In this document: positions 31,502 through 40,219 of the stretch, one piece after another | Position numbering within the stretch: the stretch's first letter is position 1 | Layout of the letters: the number at the start of each line of letters is the position of its first letter | From: Mycobacterium sp. E3251 | GTDB lineage: Bacteria > Actinomycetota > Actinomycetes > Mycobacteriales > Mycobacteriaceae | DNA: 58,325 bases | Direction of reading: 5' to 3' | Assembly: GCF_001666835.1 (NCBI RefSeq) | Contig: NZ_LZJF01000182.1 | Coordinates: forward strand, 1-58,325 | Made by a program: the position numbers and the translations under genes | Notes under the pieces: generated by a model | Database searches by the model: none | What the model was told of the DNA's origin: nothing | Seen by the model: only the letters and a program-made list of their open reading frames with translations

Positions 31502-32371
31502 TCAGAGCGGGAACGCGGTACCGGTGAGCTCTTCGGACAGGTCCCACAGCGCCAGCGCGGTGCCGGCCCGTTTGGCCGGCCAGTTACGCCAAGTCGGCTG
31601 GGTGCGGCCGTACAGACCGAAACGCGGGCCGACGAAGGTGTCGCCCGGCAGGTCCTGCGACACCGCGTACAGCGTCTGGCGGGCGCCGAAGTCGGCGTCG
31701 GTGGACACAATCCGGTCGACGGCCAACACCGCCGCGTCGCCCAGCTTTCGGCCGGAGTTGCCTTGCAGGTTCGTATGCGACCAGCCGGGGTGGGCGGCCA
31801 GCGCGCGCAGCGAAGAACCGGCGGTGTCCAGACGCCGCTGCAGTTCGCTGGTGAACAGCAGATTGGCGAGCTTGGACTGGCTGTACGCCAGCCACGCCGA
31901 ATACGGGCGGGACTTCCAGTTCAGGTCTTTGAGGCTGATGTAACCGAAGTGGTGCATCAGCGAGGACACCGTCACCACCCGGTCGGTCAGCTTGGGCAGC
32001 AGCAGGTTGGTCAACGCGAAGTGGCCGAGGTGGTTGGTGCCGATCTGGCCTTCGAAACCGTCGGCGGTCACCGCATAGTTGGTGGCCATGATGCCGGCGT
32101 TGTTGACCAGCACGTCCAGCGTGGCCATTTCGTCTGCGAAGCGCCGCACCGAGCCCAGGTCCTGCAGGTCGAGCTGGCGCACCTCGACGTCGCCGGCCAT
32201 CCGCTCGGCGGCGGACTTGCCCTTCTCCGTGTTGCGCACGGCCAGGATGACGCGGGCCCCGGCCCGCGCCAATTCGCGCGCCGTGACCTCGCCCAGGCCG
32301 GCGTTGGCCCCCGTGATCACGACGGTGCGTCCGGCGAACGAAGGCAGGTCTGCTGCGGTCCAACCAGGCAT
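31502..32371 (-). CDS. SDR family oxidoreductase (retinol dehydrogenase-like)
   Basis: A 289-residue short-chain dehydrogenase: VVITGANAGLGEVTARELA (18-36), RNTEKG (NADP-type arginine after strand 2), DLQDLGSVRRFAD, NNAGIM, TVSSLMH and the catalytic YSQSKLANLLF. It resembles the RDH/WWOX-like group common in mycobacteria. The ATG at 32371 (MPGWTAADLPSF) is the family-typical start; the longer frame is not used. It is divergent from the lipid-kinase-like gene, with 91 bp between. Confidence 0.9.
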   Translation of the reverse strand: MPGWTAADLPSFAGRTVVITGANAGLGEVTARELARAGARVILAVRNTEKGKSAAERMAGDVEVRQLDLQDLGSVRRFADEMATLDVLVNNAGIMATNYAVTADGFEGQIGTNHLGHFALTNLLLPKLTDRVVTVSSLMHHFGYISLKDLNWKSRPYSAWLAYSQSKLANLLFTSELQRRLDTAGSSLRALAAHPGWSHTNLQGNSGRKLGDAAVLAVDRIVSTDADFGARQTLYAVSQDLPGDTFVGPRFGLYGRTQPTWRNWPAKRAGTALALWDLSEELTGTAFPL

Positions 32372-32462
32372 GCAGCCCACCCTAACTACGTGATCTCGAT
32401 CGCCGTCCGGCCGCAGGTATCGTGCGTGGGATGGCCAGCGGAACCTCACCTGGACGTCCCGG

Positions 32463-33449
32463 ATGTATCTAGGGGTCATCGTCAATCCGCTCGCGCGCAG
32501 GAATCGTCGCGGGCGGGGTGACCGCGTCGCCGAGTTACGCCGCATCGTCGGCTCGTGGGGCGAGGTGCACGAAACCGCCTCGATTGAGGATCTCGGCAAG
32601 ACCCTGGACCGGCTGCATCCCCGGGTGACTCACCTCATCGGCGACGGCGGCGACGGCGCGCTGCACTGGTTGATCAACGAGATCGAGCGTTGCGAGAGCG
32701 ACCCCGAGCGCTGGCCGACCTTCGTCCCCACCAACGGCGGCAGTGTCAACGCCGTCGCCCGCAAGGCGCGCGTCCGCGGCCGGCCCGATGCCATCATCCG
32801 ATCGCTGGCGGCCGCCGCCGAGGCGGATCGGCCCCCGCCCGAGATGCGCCTTGACACCCTGCGGCTCGACGGTGAGACCGCCGACGGCGCCGCGTTCCAT
32901 CGTCTGTGCTTCGGGCTGGCCGCCGGGGGCGTCGGGAACCGGTTCTACGACATGTATTACGGCAAGCCCGACCATGGTCGCGGGGAAGTCGTCCGGGTGA
33001 TCGGTCGCTCGTTCCGCGACTACCTCGGTACCAAAGTCGGCCGTTCGCAGAACTCCAATTACGCGTCCGTGCTGTTCGCCCCGACGCGCGCCCGGGTCGT
33101 CATCGACGGCGAGGAGGTTCCGACGCGAATGCACCGCGTGCTGCACGCGGGCGCCATCGACCTGCGCATCGGCGGGCCGTTCCGACTCTTCCCGAAGGCC
33201 GAGAAGCCCGGCGCGTTGCACTTCCAGGCCGGCGAGGTCCGGCCCTCGCGAATCGTTGTGCAGCTACCCGCTGCGCTCACCAACGGCACGCTCAGGGGTC
33301 GCGGGGTGCGCGACGTCAATGGCCGCGAAATGGTCATCGAGGCCGACGGGGAGCCGCTCTCCCCGATTATCGACGGCGAACGGTTCGTCGGTATCACTCG
33401 GCTGGTGGCCCGCGCCGGTCCGCTCATCCGCGTCGCCCAGACCGGCTGA
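32463..33449 (+). CDS. Diacylglycerol/sphingosine kinase-like protein with altered nucleotide motif
   Basis: A 328-residue protein with the start LGVIVNPLARRNRRG, as in DAGK-catalytic-domain lipid kinases. Two lobes follow, with GDGGDGALHWLINE near residue 61 and PTNGGSVNAVAR near 89. In active kinases these are GGDGT-x2-E and GTGND; here Thr becomes Ala and the second motif reads NGGSVN, so nucleotide chemistry may differ. A C-terminal beta domain (about 130-325) includes MHRVLHAGAIDLRIGGP. It probably phosphorylates, or merely binds, a lipid. It lies 455 bp upstream of the FAAL cluster in the same orientation and may belong with it functionally. Confidence 0.75.
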   Translation: MYLGVIVNPLARRNRRGRGDRVAELRRIVGSWGEVHETASIEDLGKTLDRLHPRVTHLIGDGGDGALHWLINEIERCESDPERWPTFVPTNGGSVNAVARKARVRGRPDAIIRSLAAAAEADRPPPEMRLDTLRLDGETADGAAFHRLCFGLAAGGVGNRFYDMYYGKPDHGRGEVVRVIGRSFRDYLGTKVGRSQNSNYASVLFAPTRARVVIDGEEVPTRMHRVLHAGAIDLRIGGPFRLFPKAEKPGALHFQAGEVRPSRIVVQLPAALTNGTLRGRGVRDVNGREMVIEADGEPLSPIIDGERFVGITRLVARAGPLIRVAQTG

Positions 33450-33904
33450 CTCCGCATCTCAGTAGATCCGCACCGCTGACCCCGGACCGTGGCGGAAATC
33501 ACTTGCCTGCGCCATCCGGAAGCCGAGGATTTCAAATCCTTTGGGTGCGGATGTCCCCTTTGCGATGGCGATACGAAATGTCGGCGGAATTGCGCACACA
33601 TTCGAAGGCGAGAATTCAGGACTAACGCAAATCCGTATCTCAGTATTCGCGCGCATGCTGAGCGCTAGAGTAACCAAACCCACTGGTTAGGCTGGCAACT
33701 GACATACTGAAGTCCGTAGTTGCGGACCTGGCTTCCGCGCAATGCGCGATCCGAGATAAGCCTTTCCTGTGAAAGTAATGTGCAGCGCTGAAAAAGCCTC
33801 CGCCCGCTTTGCCTGGCATCCATTAGCGGCGCTACATTGGGCTTTATCGATTGATCCCAAAGTTCTTATCGCCCATAGTGACCCGGAAGGGGGTGGCTCC
33901 TGCG
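33450..33904. other. Long intergenic region before the FAAL cluster
   Basis: About 455 bp, clearly more AT-rich than its flanks, without a supportable gene. It should contain the promoter of the 33.9-40.1 kb cluster. Possible sites are the dyad TAACCA-N7-TGGTTA (33671-33689), the short palindrome GGATTT-C-AAATCC near 33528-33540, and AAAGC/GCTTT flanking GC-rich sequence near 33794-33811. I do not recognise a riboswitch. Confidence 0.5.
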
Positions 33905-36900
33905 ATGGAGACGCTCATTGATCACCTGCACATGCGGGAAGCGCTGACTCCGGACAAGACCCTCTTCCGGTTCGTCGACGACGAAGGTCGCGAGCAGGAG
34001 CACTACACCTATCAGAGTTTCGCCGAGCGGACGCGTGAGTTGGCCGCGTACCTGTCGGCGGAGGCCGGGCTGCGCCCCGGAGATCGCGCGCTGCTGGTCT
34101 ACCCGCCCGGTCTGGAGATGGTCGCGGCGTTCTATGCGTGCGCCCGCCTCGGGGTGGTCGCCGTGCCGGTCAGCCCCCCGCTGCCGATGTCGTTCGAGTC
34201 GGGGCTGGCCAAACTGAGCTTCATCGCCCGCGACTGCCAGGCCAAGGCGGTGCTGTCGACCAAGCAGTTCGAGTACGACTACCGCCTGCTCCTCAACCAC
34301 CTCGACGAGGGGTCACCCTGGCCGGACGCCCAGCGGCCCCCGGAACTGCCCTGGTACGGAACCGACGGCACGCAGGACTTCGGCGGCACGCCCGTGCCCG
34401 ACACGCCTGGACCGGTGCTCTTCCTGCAGTACACGTCCGGCTCCACCAGCGACCCCAAGGGTGTGGTGGTCAGCCACGCCAACGTCATCGCCAACGCCTC
34501 GGCCTTTACGGGCGGCGAGGTGCTGGTCAGCTGGCTCCCGCAACACCACGACATGGGCCTGATCTCCGCGTACCTGTTCATCCTGCTGGTCGGCGGGACG
34601 ACACACGCGATGTCCCCACTTGACTTCCTGAAGCGGCCGTCGGCCTGGCTGCGGCTCATCAGTGACGTGCGCGCCACCCACACGCCGGTGCCCAACTTCG
34701 CCCTCGAGTTGTGCCTGCGCGAGGACAAGCTGCCCACGTCTGAGCTCGCCGGGATCGACCTGAGCAGCCTGGAGAGCATCGTCGTCGGCGCGGAACCGCT
34801 GCGCGCCAGCACCTTTACCCGATTCCGGCAGCGTTTCGCCCCCTACGGCCTGGAGCCCAACGCGCTCACGGGTGCGTACGGCATGGCCGAGAACACCCTG
34901 ATCGTCTCGCTTCGCGGGCGCCAGACGCTGGCGCTGAACAAGCGCGCGCTGGAGAACAACCTCGCGCGCGTCGAAAAGGCCCAGCCAGAGAACAGCAACC
35001 AGGCTCCGGTGGTGAGCTGCGGCAAGCCCATCGACGGCAACGTCGTCCGCATCGTCGATCCGGAATCCGGGCAGGCCCTCGGCGAGGGCCGGGTCGGCGA
35101 GGTCTGGCTGGACGGGCCGTCCAAAGGCGGCGGCTACTGGAACCGCCCGGAGCTGAGCGCGGAGGCCTTCGCGGCCCGCATCCCCGGCGACACCGAGCAC
35201 ACCTACCTGCGGACCGGCGATCTCGGCTTCCTCTACGAGGGCGAGCTGTTCGTCTGCGGCCGAAGCAAGGACCTGATCATCGTGCGCGGCGTCAACTGCT
35301 ACCCCTCCGACATCGAGGGCATCGTGGAGCGGTCGGCCCCGGAGGTCCGCGGCGGCTGCGTCGCCGCCTTCTCGGTGGAGCACGACGAGCAGGAAGTGCT
35401 GACCGTGGTGGCCGAGGTCCGCGGAGAGCACGCGCTCCCCGACGGCAAGGCCCTGGCGCGGGCCGTCCGGCGGCACGGCCACATCGACCCGCACACCATT
35501 GCGTTCGTGCCGCCGCACAGCATCCCGAAGACCACGTCGGGCAAGATCAGGCGCTCGTCGACGCGCCAGCTCTGGCTGGACGGCAAGCTGCCCGTCCTGT
35601 CGACCTACACGCACCAGCCCCATGACCGGGCCGAGGTGAACCCCGGGCCGCTGGACCGGTTCCGCAACCTGATCGAGAGCTACGACCTGACCGGTGACGA
35701 GGACTGCTCCTTCGCGGACCTCGGCATCGACTCGCTGGCGCTCGCCGAACTGCGCGCCGACCTGCAGGCCCTGCTGGAAGAGCACGGCGCGGGGGAGCTG
35801 GCCGAGGAGGTCAACACGCGCCTGCTGCAGCGACTGACGGTGGCCGAGTTCTTCCGCCTCATGCGGCAGTTCGGTGAGGGATCCGGGCAGCCGCTGGACG
35901 CGCTGCGACAGGCACTGGAACAGATTTCGGCCGAGTACGAGGCCTACGAGATGTCGCGGATGCGTGCCGACGCACAGCTTCCGCTGCCGGCGCTGCCGCC
36001 GGCGCGCTCGGGCGCGCCCAGCGACATCCTGCTGACGGGCGCGACCGGGTTCCTGGGGCCGTTCCTGGTCAGCAGCCTGCTCGGCCGGACGTCGTTCACC
36101 GTCCACGCGCTGGTTCGCGCGACCGACGAGGCACACGGCCTGGACCGGATCGTCGCGTCGCTGCGTAAGGCGCGGCTGTGGACGCCGGCCCTGGAGGTCG
36201 AGGTCCGCAAGCGGGTGCGCGTGGTCTGCGGTGACCTCGCCGCGCCGCAGCTGGGCATCGGTGAGCCTGGGTTCCAGAGGCTGGCCGAGAGCATCGACGC
36301 CATCGTCCACAACGGCGCCCTGGTCAACTACGTCAGGACCTACGACGCCCTGCGGCCCGCCAACGTGATCGGGACGCACGAGCTGTTGCGGCTGGCCATG
36401 ACGGCGCACCGCAAAACCTTCCACCTGGTCTCCAGCACCTTCATCTACGGGTGGAGCGTCAAGCCGGTGGTCGGGGAGTCCGACGCGAACCTGGAGATGA
36501 ACGCCCTGGACTTCGGCTACTCGCAGACCAAGTGGGTCGCCGAGCAGCTGGCCTTCGCCGCCCAGCGGCAGGGGCTCGACGTGCGCATCTTCCGGCCTTC
36601 GTTGATCTCACCGACCAGTGCGGGTTTCGGCAGCCAGGACGACATCCTGGTGCGCACCATGGCGTTCATGATCGAGCACGGCGTCGCCGCCAACGCGCTC
36701 AACCAGCTCAGCCTGCTGCCGGCGGACCTGATCGCCGACCACATCGTCGCGCTCATGGAGCTTCCGGCCGAGGCCGGCTCGGTGTGCGGCAACGTTTTTA
36801 ATATGACCGCGGACGATTACTACAACATGACCGACATCACCCGGGTCCTTACCGAGCGCTACGGCTACCGCTTCGACTACCACGACATCCCGTCGTTCGT

Positions 36901-37156
36901 CGCCGAGATGAATCGGCGCTGCACGCCGCGGGATCCCATCTACCCGCTGGTCGATTTCCTCACCCGCTCGGCGGACAAGATCGCGGCGATGCGGGACAAG
37001 CGCTACGGCAACAGCCAATACCAGAGTGCGCGCGCGCTGGCCGCGGTCCGCCTGCGTGAGCCGGCGCTGGCGGACACGGTCGAGAATCTCGTCCGGTTCT
37101 TGCGCAGTGAGCGCCTGATCACCGAGGCTGAGGCCGAGGCGCAACGCAGCGCTTAG
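33905..37156 (+). CDS. Fatty acyl-AMP ligase - acyl carrier - thioester reductase fusion
   Basis: A three-domain enzyme of 1083 residues. Residues about 1-570 are a FAAL-type adenylation domain: YTSGSTSDPKG (176-186) and the FAAL hallmark SWLPQHHDMGLIS, then GAYGMAENTL and RTGDLGFLYEGELFVCGR. A phosphopantetheine carrier domain has Ser610 in DLGIDSLAL. Residues about 700-1070 are a thioester-reductase domain with TGATGFLG (711-718) and catalytic Tyr872/Lys876 in GYSQTKW. It should activate a fatty acid, load it on its own carrier and release it with NAD(P)H as an aldehyde or alcohol. It differs from mycobacterial CAR enzymes in its FAAL-type ligase. The frame opens at TTG 33851; I prefer ATG 33905, where FAAL homology starts. 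The diiron-protein gene follows 17 bp later. Confidence 0.9.
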   Translation: METLIDHLHMREALTPDKTLFRFVDDEGREQEHYTYQSFAERTRELAAYLSAEAGLRPGDRALLVYPPGLEMVAAFYACARLGVVAVPVSPPLPMSFESGLAKLSFIARDCQAKAVLSTKQFEYDYRLLLNHLDEGSPWPDAQRPPELPWYGTDGTQDFGGTPVPDTPGPVLFLQYTSGSTSDPKGVVVSHANVIANASAFTGGEVLVSWLPQHHDMGLISAYLFILLVGGTTHAMSPLDFLKRPSAWLRLISDVRATHTPVPNFALELCLREDKLPTSELAGIDLSSLESIVVGAEPLRASTFTRFRQRFAPYGLEPNALTGAYGMAENTLIVSLRGRQTLALNKRALENNLARVEKAQPENSNQAPVVSCGKPIDGNVVRIVDPESGQALGEGRVGEVWLDGPSKGGGYWNRPELSAEAFAARIPGDTEHTYLRTGDLGFLYEGELFVCGRSKDLIIVRGVNCYPSDIEGIVERSAPEVRGGCVAAFSVEHDEQEVLTVVAEVRGEHALPDGKALARAVRRHGHIDPHTIAFVPPHSIPKTTSGKIRRSSTRQLWLDGKLPVLSTYTHQPHDRAEVNPGPLDRFRNLIESYDLTGDEDCSFADLGIDSLALAELRADLQALLEEHGAGELAEEVNTRLLQRLTVAEFFRLMRQFGEGSGQPLDALRQALEQISAEYEAYEMSRMRADAQLPLPALPPARSGAPSDILLTGATGFLGPFLVSSLLGRTSFTVHALVRATDEAHGLDRIVASLRKARLWTPALEVEVRKRVRVVCGDLAAPQLGIGEPGFQRLAESIDAIVHNGALVNYVRTYDALRPANVIGTHELLRLAMTAHRKTFHLVSSTFIYGWSVKPVVGESDANLEMNALDFGYSQTKWVAEQLAFAAQRQGLDVRIFRPSLISPTSAGFGSQDDILVRTMAFMIEHGVAANALNQLSLLPADLIADHIVALMELPAEAGSVCGNVFNMTADDYYNMTDITRVLTERYGYRFDYHDIPSFVAEMNRRCTPRDPIYPLVDFLTRSADKIAAMRDKRYGNSQYQSARALAAVRLREPALADTVENLVRFLRSERLITEAEAEAQRSA

Positions 37157-37173
37157 CCGTAAGGGGGTCTTCT

Positions 37174-38082
37174 ATGTTCACCGTCGACGATCAGGCGACG
37201 GGTCCGCATGACGCGTCGCTCGACCATGAGCGGATCGTCCTGCAGGCGCGCGACGTCGACTTCGACTGGGCGAAGCTGCCGTTCTACTACGTGCCCAACG
37301 AGCCCTTCACCACGCACTTCTGCAACGTGCTGCACCTGCTGCTGCCCGCGGGCGAGGAGTTCATCGTCGACGCGTTCAAGAACACGTTGCCGATGATCAA
37401 AGACGACCAGCTGCGGCTGGACGTGCAGGGTTTCATCAGCCAGGAGGCCATGCATTCCCAGGCGCATTCGGGGGTGCTGGACCATTTCGCGGCCAACGGC
37501 GTCGACGTCACGCCGTTCACCGACCAGATGCGCTGGCTGTTCTCCCAACTCATCGGGGACCGGCCCGGATGGGGCCGGCGGCGGCGCCAGAGCTGGCTGC
37601 TCGAGCGGGTGTCGATGGTGGCGGCCCTCGAGCACTACACCGCCATCCTGGGCGAATGGATCCTCGACACCCCGCAACACGACGCCCTCGGCACCGACCC
37701 GGTGATGCTGGACCTGCTGCGCTGGCACGGAGCGGAGGAGGTCGAGCACAAGGCGGTGGCGTTCGACACGATGAAGCACCTGCGCGCCGGCTACTGGCGG
37801 CAGGTGCGCACCCAGCTACTGGTGACACCCGCGCTGCTGTGGTTGTTCATTCGCGGCGTGCGGTTCATGTACTCGGTCGACCCGTACCTGCCGCCGGGCA
37901 CCAAACCGCGCTGGCGCGACTACTTCAGCGCGGCACGGCGTGGCCTGGTGCCCGGCCCCTTCCAGTTCCTGCGGGTCATCGGCGCCTATTACACGCCGAG
38001 TTTCCACCCCTCCAAACTCGGCGGAGTCGGGCGCGCGGTGGACTACCTGGCCCGGTCACCAGCCGCCCGCGCGGCCCACTGA
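37174..38082 (+). CDS. Ferritin-like diiron protein (predicted metal-dependent hydrolase family, PF10118-like)
   Basis: A 302-residue protein usually called a predicted metal-dependent hydrolase. Its helices place ligands in the order E61/E62, E91-x2-H94, E153, E189-x2-H192, the E/ExxH/E/ExxH layout of ferritin-like carboxylate-bridged diiron proteins; H98 and H154 are additional. A hydrophobic stretch near residues 215-230 (TQLLVTPALLWLFIRG) suggests membrane contact. Known diiron proteins of this layout include fatty-acid desaturases of the acyl-ACP type and cyanobacterial aldehyde-deformylating oxygenase. It sits directly after an aldehyde-forming enzyme and in the same operon as a ferredoxin-type reductase. 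ATG 37174 follows AAGGGGG. The reaction is unknown. Confidence 0.8.
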   Translation: MFTVDDQATGPHDASLDHERIVLQARDVDFDWAKLPFYYVPNEPFTTHFCNVLHLLLPAGEEFIVDAFKNTLPMIKDDQLRLDVQGFISQEAMHSQAHSGVLDHFAANGVDVTPFTDQMRWLFSQLIGDRPGWGRRRRQSWLLERVSMVAALEHYTAILGEWILDTPQHDALGTDPVMLDLLRWHGAEEVEHKAVAFDTMKHLRAGYWRQVRTQLLVTPALLWLFIRGVRFMYSVDPYLPPGTKPRWRDYFSAARRGLVPGPFQFLRVIGAYYTPSFHPSKLGGVGRAVDYLARSPAARAAH

Positions 38083-38100
38083 GCTCCGGGGTTAGCGCGA

Positions 38101-39003
38101 ATGACCCAGTGCAGCAACGTAATCGCCTCCGACGGCGTGTCCCTTGCGGTCCACGCCCACTCGGAGATCGACCGCGGGCGCCCGACCATCCTGGCGATTC
38201 ACGGCTACCCGGATAACCACCACGTGTGGGACGGAGTCGCTGAACAGCTCGGCGGGCGCTACAACTTCGTGGCCTTCGACGTGCGCGGCGTCGGTGCATC
38301 GTCCAGGCCGGCCAGGCGCTCGGGATACCGCCTGCCCCAACTGGTTTCCGATATCGGCGCGGTGATCGACAGCCTCGGCGTCGAGCGGGTGCACCTGGTG
38401 GCCCACGACTGGGGTTCCATCCAGGCGTGGTCGGCGGTCACCGATGATGCGGTGATGCGCAAAGTCGCCTCATTCACGTCGATTTCCGGCCCGCACCTGA
38501 ACTACGCGGGCAAGTTCCTGCGGTCCGCGCGCACCCCCCGCGGCGTCTTCGATGTGCTCAAGCAGGCGCTGGCGTCGACGTACATCTGGTTTTTTCTGTG
38601 TCCGGGGGTGCCCGAGCTGGCGATCTGGTCCCGGGCGACCGTGGCGGTCTTCGCGGCGGTCGAACTGATCGGCCGTCCACGCGGCACCGGCCGGCAGCGC
38701 GCTGCGCCCACCCGGTCCATCCGCGACTACGTCAACGGGCTCAACCTGTACCGCGCCAACATGCCTGGGCCGTTCCTGGCGCCGGGAAAGCAGCTGCCAC
38801 AGACCAAGGTCCCCGTGCAGGTGCTGGTGGCGCGCAGGGATTACTTCGTCTCGCCGCCCCTGCAGCGGTTCACCGGCTCGATACCGCCCCTCGGCAGGGT
38901 CGTCGAGATCGCGGGCGGGCACTGGGTGGTGTCCTCCCACCCCGAGGTCATCGCGCGGCTCACGAGCGAGTGGGTCGATCAGAACGCCATTGGGCAGACC
39001 TAG
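38101..39003 (+). CDS. Alpha/beta hydrolase, epoxide-hydrolase/dehalogenase-like
   Basis: A 300-residue alpha/beta-hydrolase. HGYP (34-37) is the oxyanion motif, and the nucleophile is Asp103 in VAHDWGSIQ rather than Ser, as in epoxide hydrolases and haloalkane dehalogenases. The catalytic His is in AGGHWVVSSHP. It resembles the hydrolase half of mycobacterial EphD-like proteins. It is the third gene of the FAAL operon, 18 bp after the diiron-protein gene and 10 bp before the reductase, so its substrate is probably a product of that pathway. Confidence 0.85.
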   Translation: MTQCSNVIASDGVSLAVHAHSEIDRGRPTILAIHGYPDNHHVWDGVAEQLGGRYNFVAFDVRGVGASSRPARRSGYRLPQLVSDIGAVIDSLGVERVHLVAHDWGSIQAWSAVTDDAVMRKVASFTSISGPHLNYAGKFLRSARTPRGVFDVLKQALASTYIWFFLCPGVPELAIWSRATVAVFAAVELIGRPRGTGRQRAAPTRSIRDYVNGLNLYRANMPGPFLAPGKQLPQTKVPVQVLVARRDYFVSPPLQRFTGSIPPLGRVVEIAGGHWVVSSHPEVIARLTSEWVDQNAIGQT

Positions 39004-39013
39004 GATAACCGCT

Positions 39014-40090
39014 GTGGCACAGACTATTTGGCGTAGCAGACCGGCCGACCTGTACGGTCGCCGCAAGCGCGATCGGCTCTACACGGCGTTGTGGGGAGTC
39101 GGCACCCTCTTCGGCGGGTTGGCATCCGCGTCGCGGTGGGACCCGTCGCGGGTGATACCGGTGCCGCGTACCAACACCGCGGTGGTCACCAAGCGCGAAG
39201 TTCTCACGCCCGACGTGGTTGCGTTGACGCTCGCCGACGCGCAAGGCGGACTGCTGCCGTCCTGGACTCCCGGCGCGCACATCGATGTCCGGCTGGCTTC
39301 GGGCCGCCGCCGCCAGTACTCACTGTGCGGTCCGCCCGGTCGGCGCACCGACTACCGCATCGCGGTGCGCCGGATCGCCGACGGCGGCGGCGGCTCGATC
39401 GAGATGCACGACGCATTCGACGTGGGCGACACGCTCGAGTTCGAGGGCCCCCGCAACGCGTTCTATCTCGTCACCGATGAGCGCGAGGCGTTGTTCGTGA
39501 TCGGCGGCATCGGCGTGACACCCATCCTCCCCATGATCCGGCTCGCCCAACAGCGCGGAATCGACTGGCGCGCGGTGTATGCCGGGCGCAGCCGTGCGTA
39601 CATGCCGCTGCTCGACGAGCTCGTGGCGATCGCGCCCGACCGGGTCACCGTGTGGGCCGACGACGAGCGCGGCCGCATCCCGACCGCCGGGGATTTACTC
39701 GCCGGCACCGGGCCGACGACGGCCGTGTACGTGTGCGGCCCGACCGCCATGCTCGAAGCGGTGCGCACGGAGCGCGACCAGCACGCGAACGCGCCCCTGC
39801 ACTACGAACGTTTCGGCCCGCCGCCCGTCGTCGACGGTGTCCCGTTCGAGCTGGAACTCGCCCGCTCGCGGCGCGTGCTCGCGGTCCCCGCAAACCGGTC
39901 GGCGCTCGACGTCATGCTCGACGACGACCCGAGCACCGCCTACTCGTGCCAGCAAGGCTTCTGCGGCACCTGCAAGGTGAAGGTGCTCGCGGGGCAGGTC
40001 GATCGCCGCGGCCGCACCGTGGAGGGCGACGGGGACATGCTGGTCTGCGTCTCCCGGGCCAAGGGCGATCGCCTCGTGATCGACGCCTGA
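39014..40090 (+). CDS. Flavin and [2Fe-2S] oxidoreductase, phthalate dioxygenase reductase type
   Basis: A 358-residue electron-transfer reductase. The flavin-binding motif is RQYSLCGP (100-107), the NAD(P)H domain has VIGGIGVTPILPM (162-174) and YVCGPTAML (239-247), and the C-terminal plant-type ferredoxin has C312, C317, C320 and C345. The N-terminal 45 residues contain a weak hydrophobic stretch (LYTALWGVGTLFGGLASA). It should pass electrons from NAD(P)H to an oxygenase; the obvious partner is the diiron protein two genes upstream. The GTG at 39014 follows the hydrolase stop by ten bases; the TTG upstream is less likely. Confidence 0.9.
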   Translation: MAQTIWRSRPADLYGRRKRDRLYTALWGVGTLFGGLASASRWDPSRVIPVPRTNTAVVTKREVLTPDVVALTLADAQGGLLPSWTPGAHIDVRLASGRRRQYSLCGPPGRRTDYRIAVRRIADGGGGSIEMHDAFDVGDTLEFEGPRNAFYLVTDEREALFVIGGIGVTPILPMIRLAQQRGIDWRAVYAGRSRAYMPLLDELVAIAPDRVTVWADDERGRIPTAGDLLAGTGPTTAVYVCGPTAMLEAVRTERDQHANAPLHYERFGPPPVVDGVPFELELARSRRVLAVPANRSALDVMLDDDPSTAYSCQQGFCGTCKVKVLAGQVDRRGRTVEGDGDMLVCVSRAKGDRLVIDA

Positions 40091-40134
40091 TCCCCCGCAG
40101 TCGGAGAGGGCAAATCTCAAATCTGAATGGCTCT

Positions 40135-40151
40135 CTGCAGCAAAACTGCAG
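40135..40151. terminator. CTGCAG hairpin after the FAAL operon
   Basis: CTGCAG-CAAAA-CTGCAG forms a perfect 6-bp stem with a 5-base loop, 44 bp after the reductase stop and just before the iron-box-like site. It could end the operon transcript. No T-run follows. Confidence 0.4.
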
Positions 40152-40154
40152 CGG

Positions 40155-40173
40155 TTAGGTGAGCCTTAGTTAT
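40155..40173. promoter_or_regulatory. Iron-box-like site upstream of the Nramp gene
   Basis: TTAGGTGAGCCTTAGTTAT agrees at 14 of 19 positions with the IdeR consensus of mycobacteria, with the left half perfect to the sixth base. It lies 46 bp before the GTG start of an Nramp-like metal importer. IdeR or a related DtxR-family metalloregulator (for example MntR) is the likely binder; this is inference from the motif and context. Confidence 0.5.
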
Positions 40174-40219
40174 CATCGGCAGTCGGGCCGCGTCAACGCA
40201 GTGAAGGAATGGGGCAAGG

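Noticed and set aside
33450..33904. Riboswitch or small-RNA gene in the long AT-richer gap
   Set aside because: Only short dyads are visible; no known riboswitch consensus or strong terminator could be identified.
34313..36424. Long open frame (703 codons) on the minus strand inside the FAAL-ACP-TR gene
   Set aside because: It is antisense to a protein with clear FAAL, carrier and reductase motifs. Its translation is a low-complexity mix rich in R, G, A, V and D with no domain, as expected from high-GC third positions.
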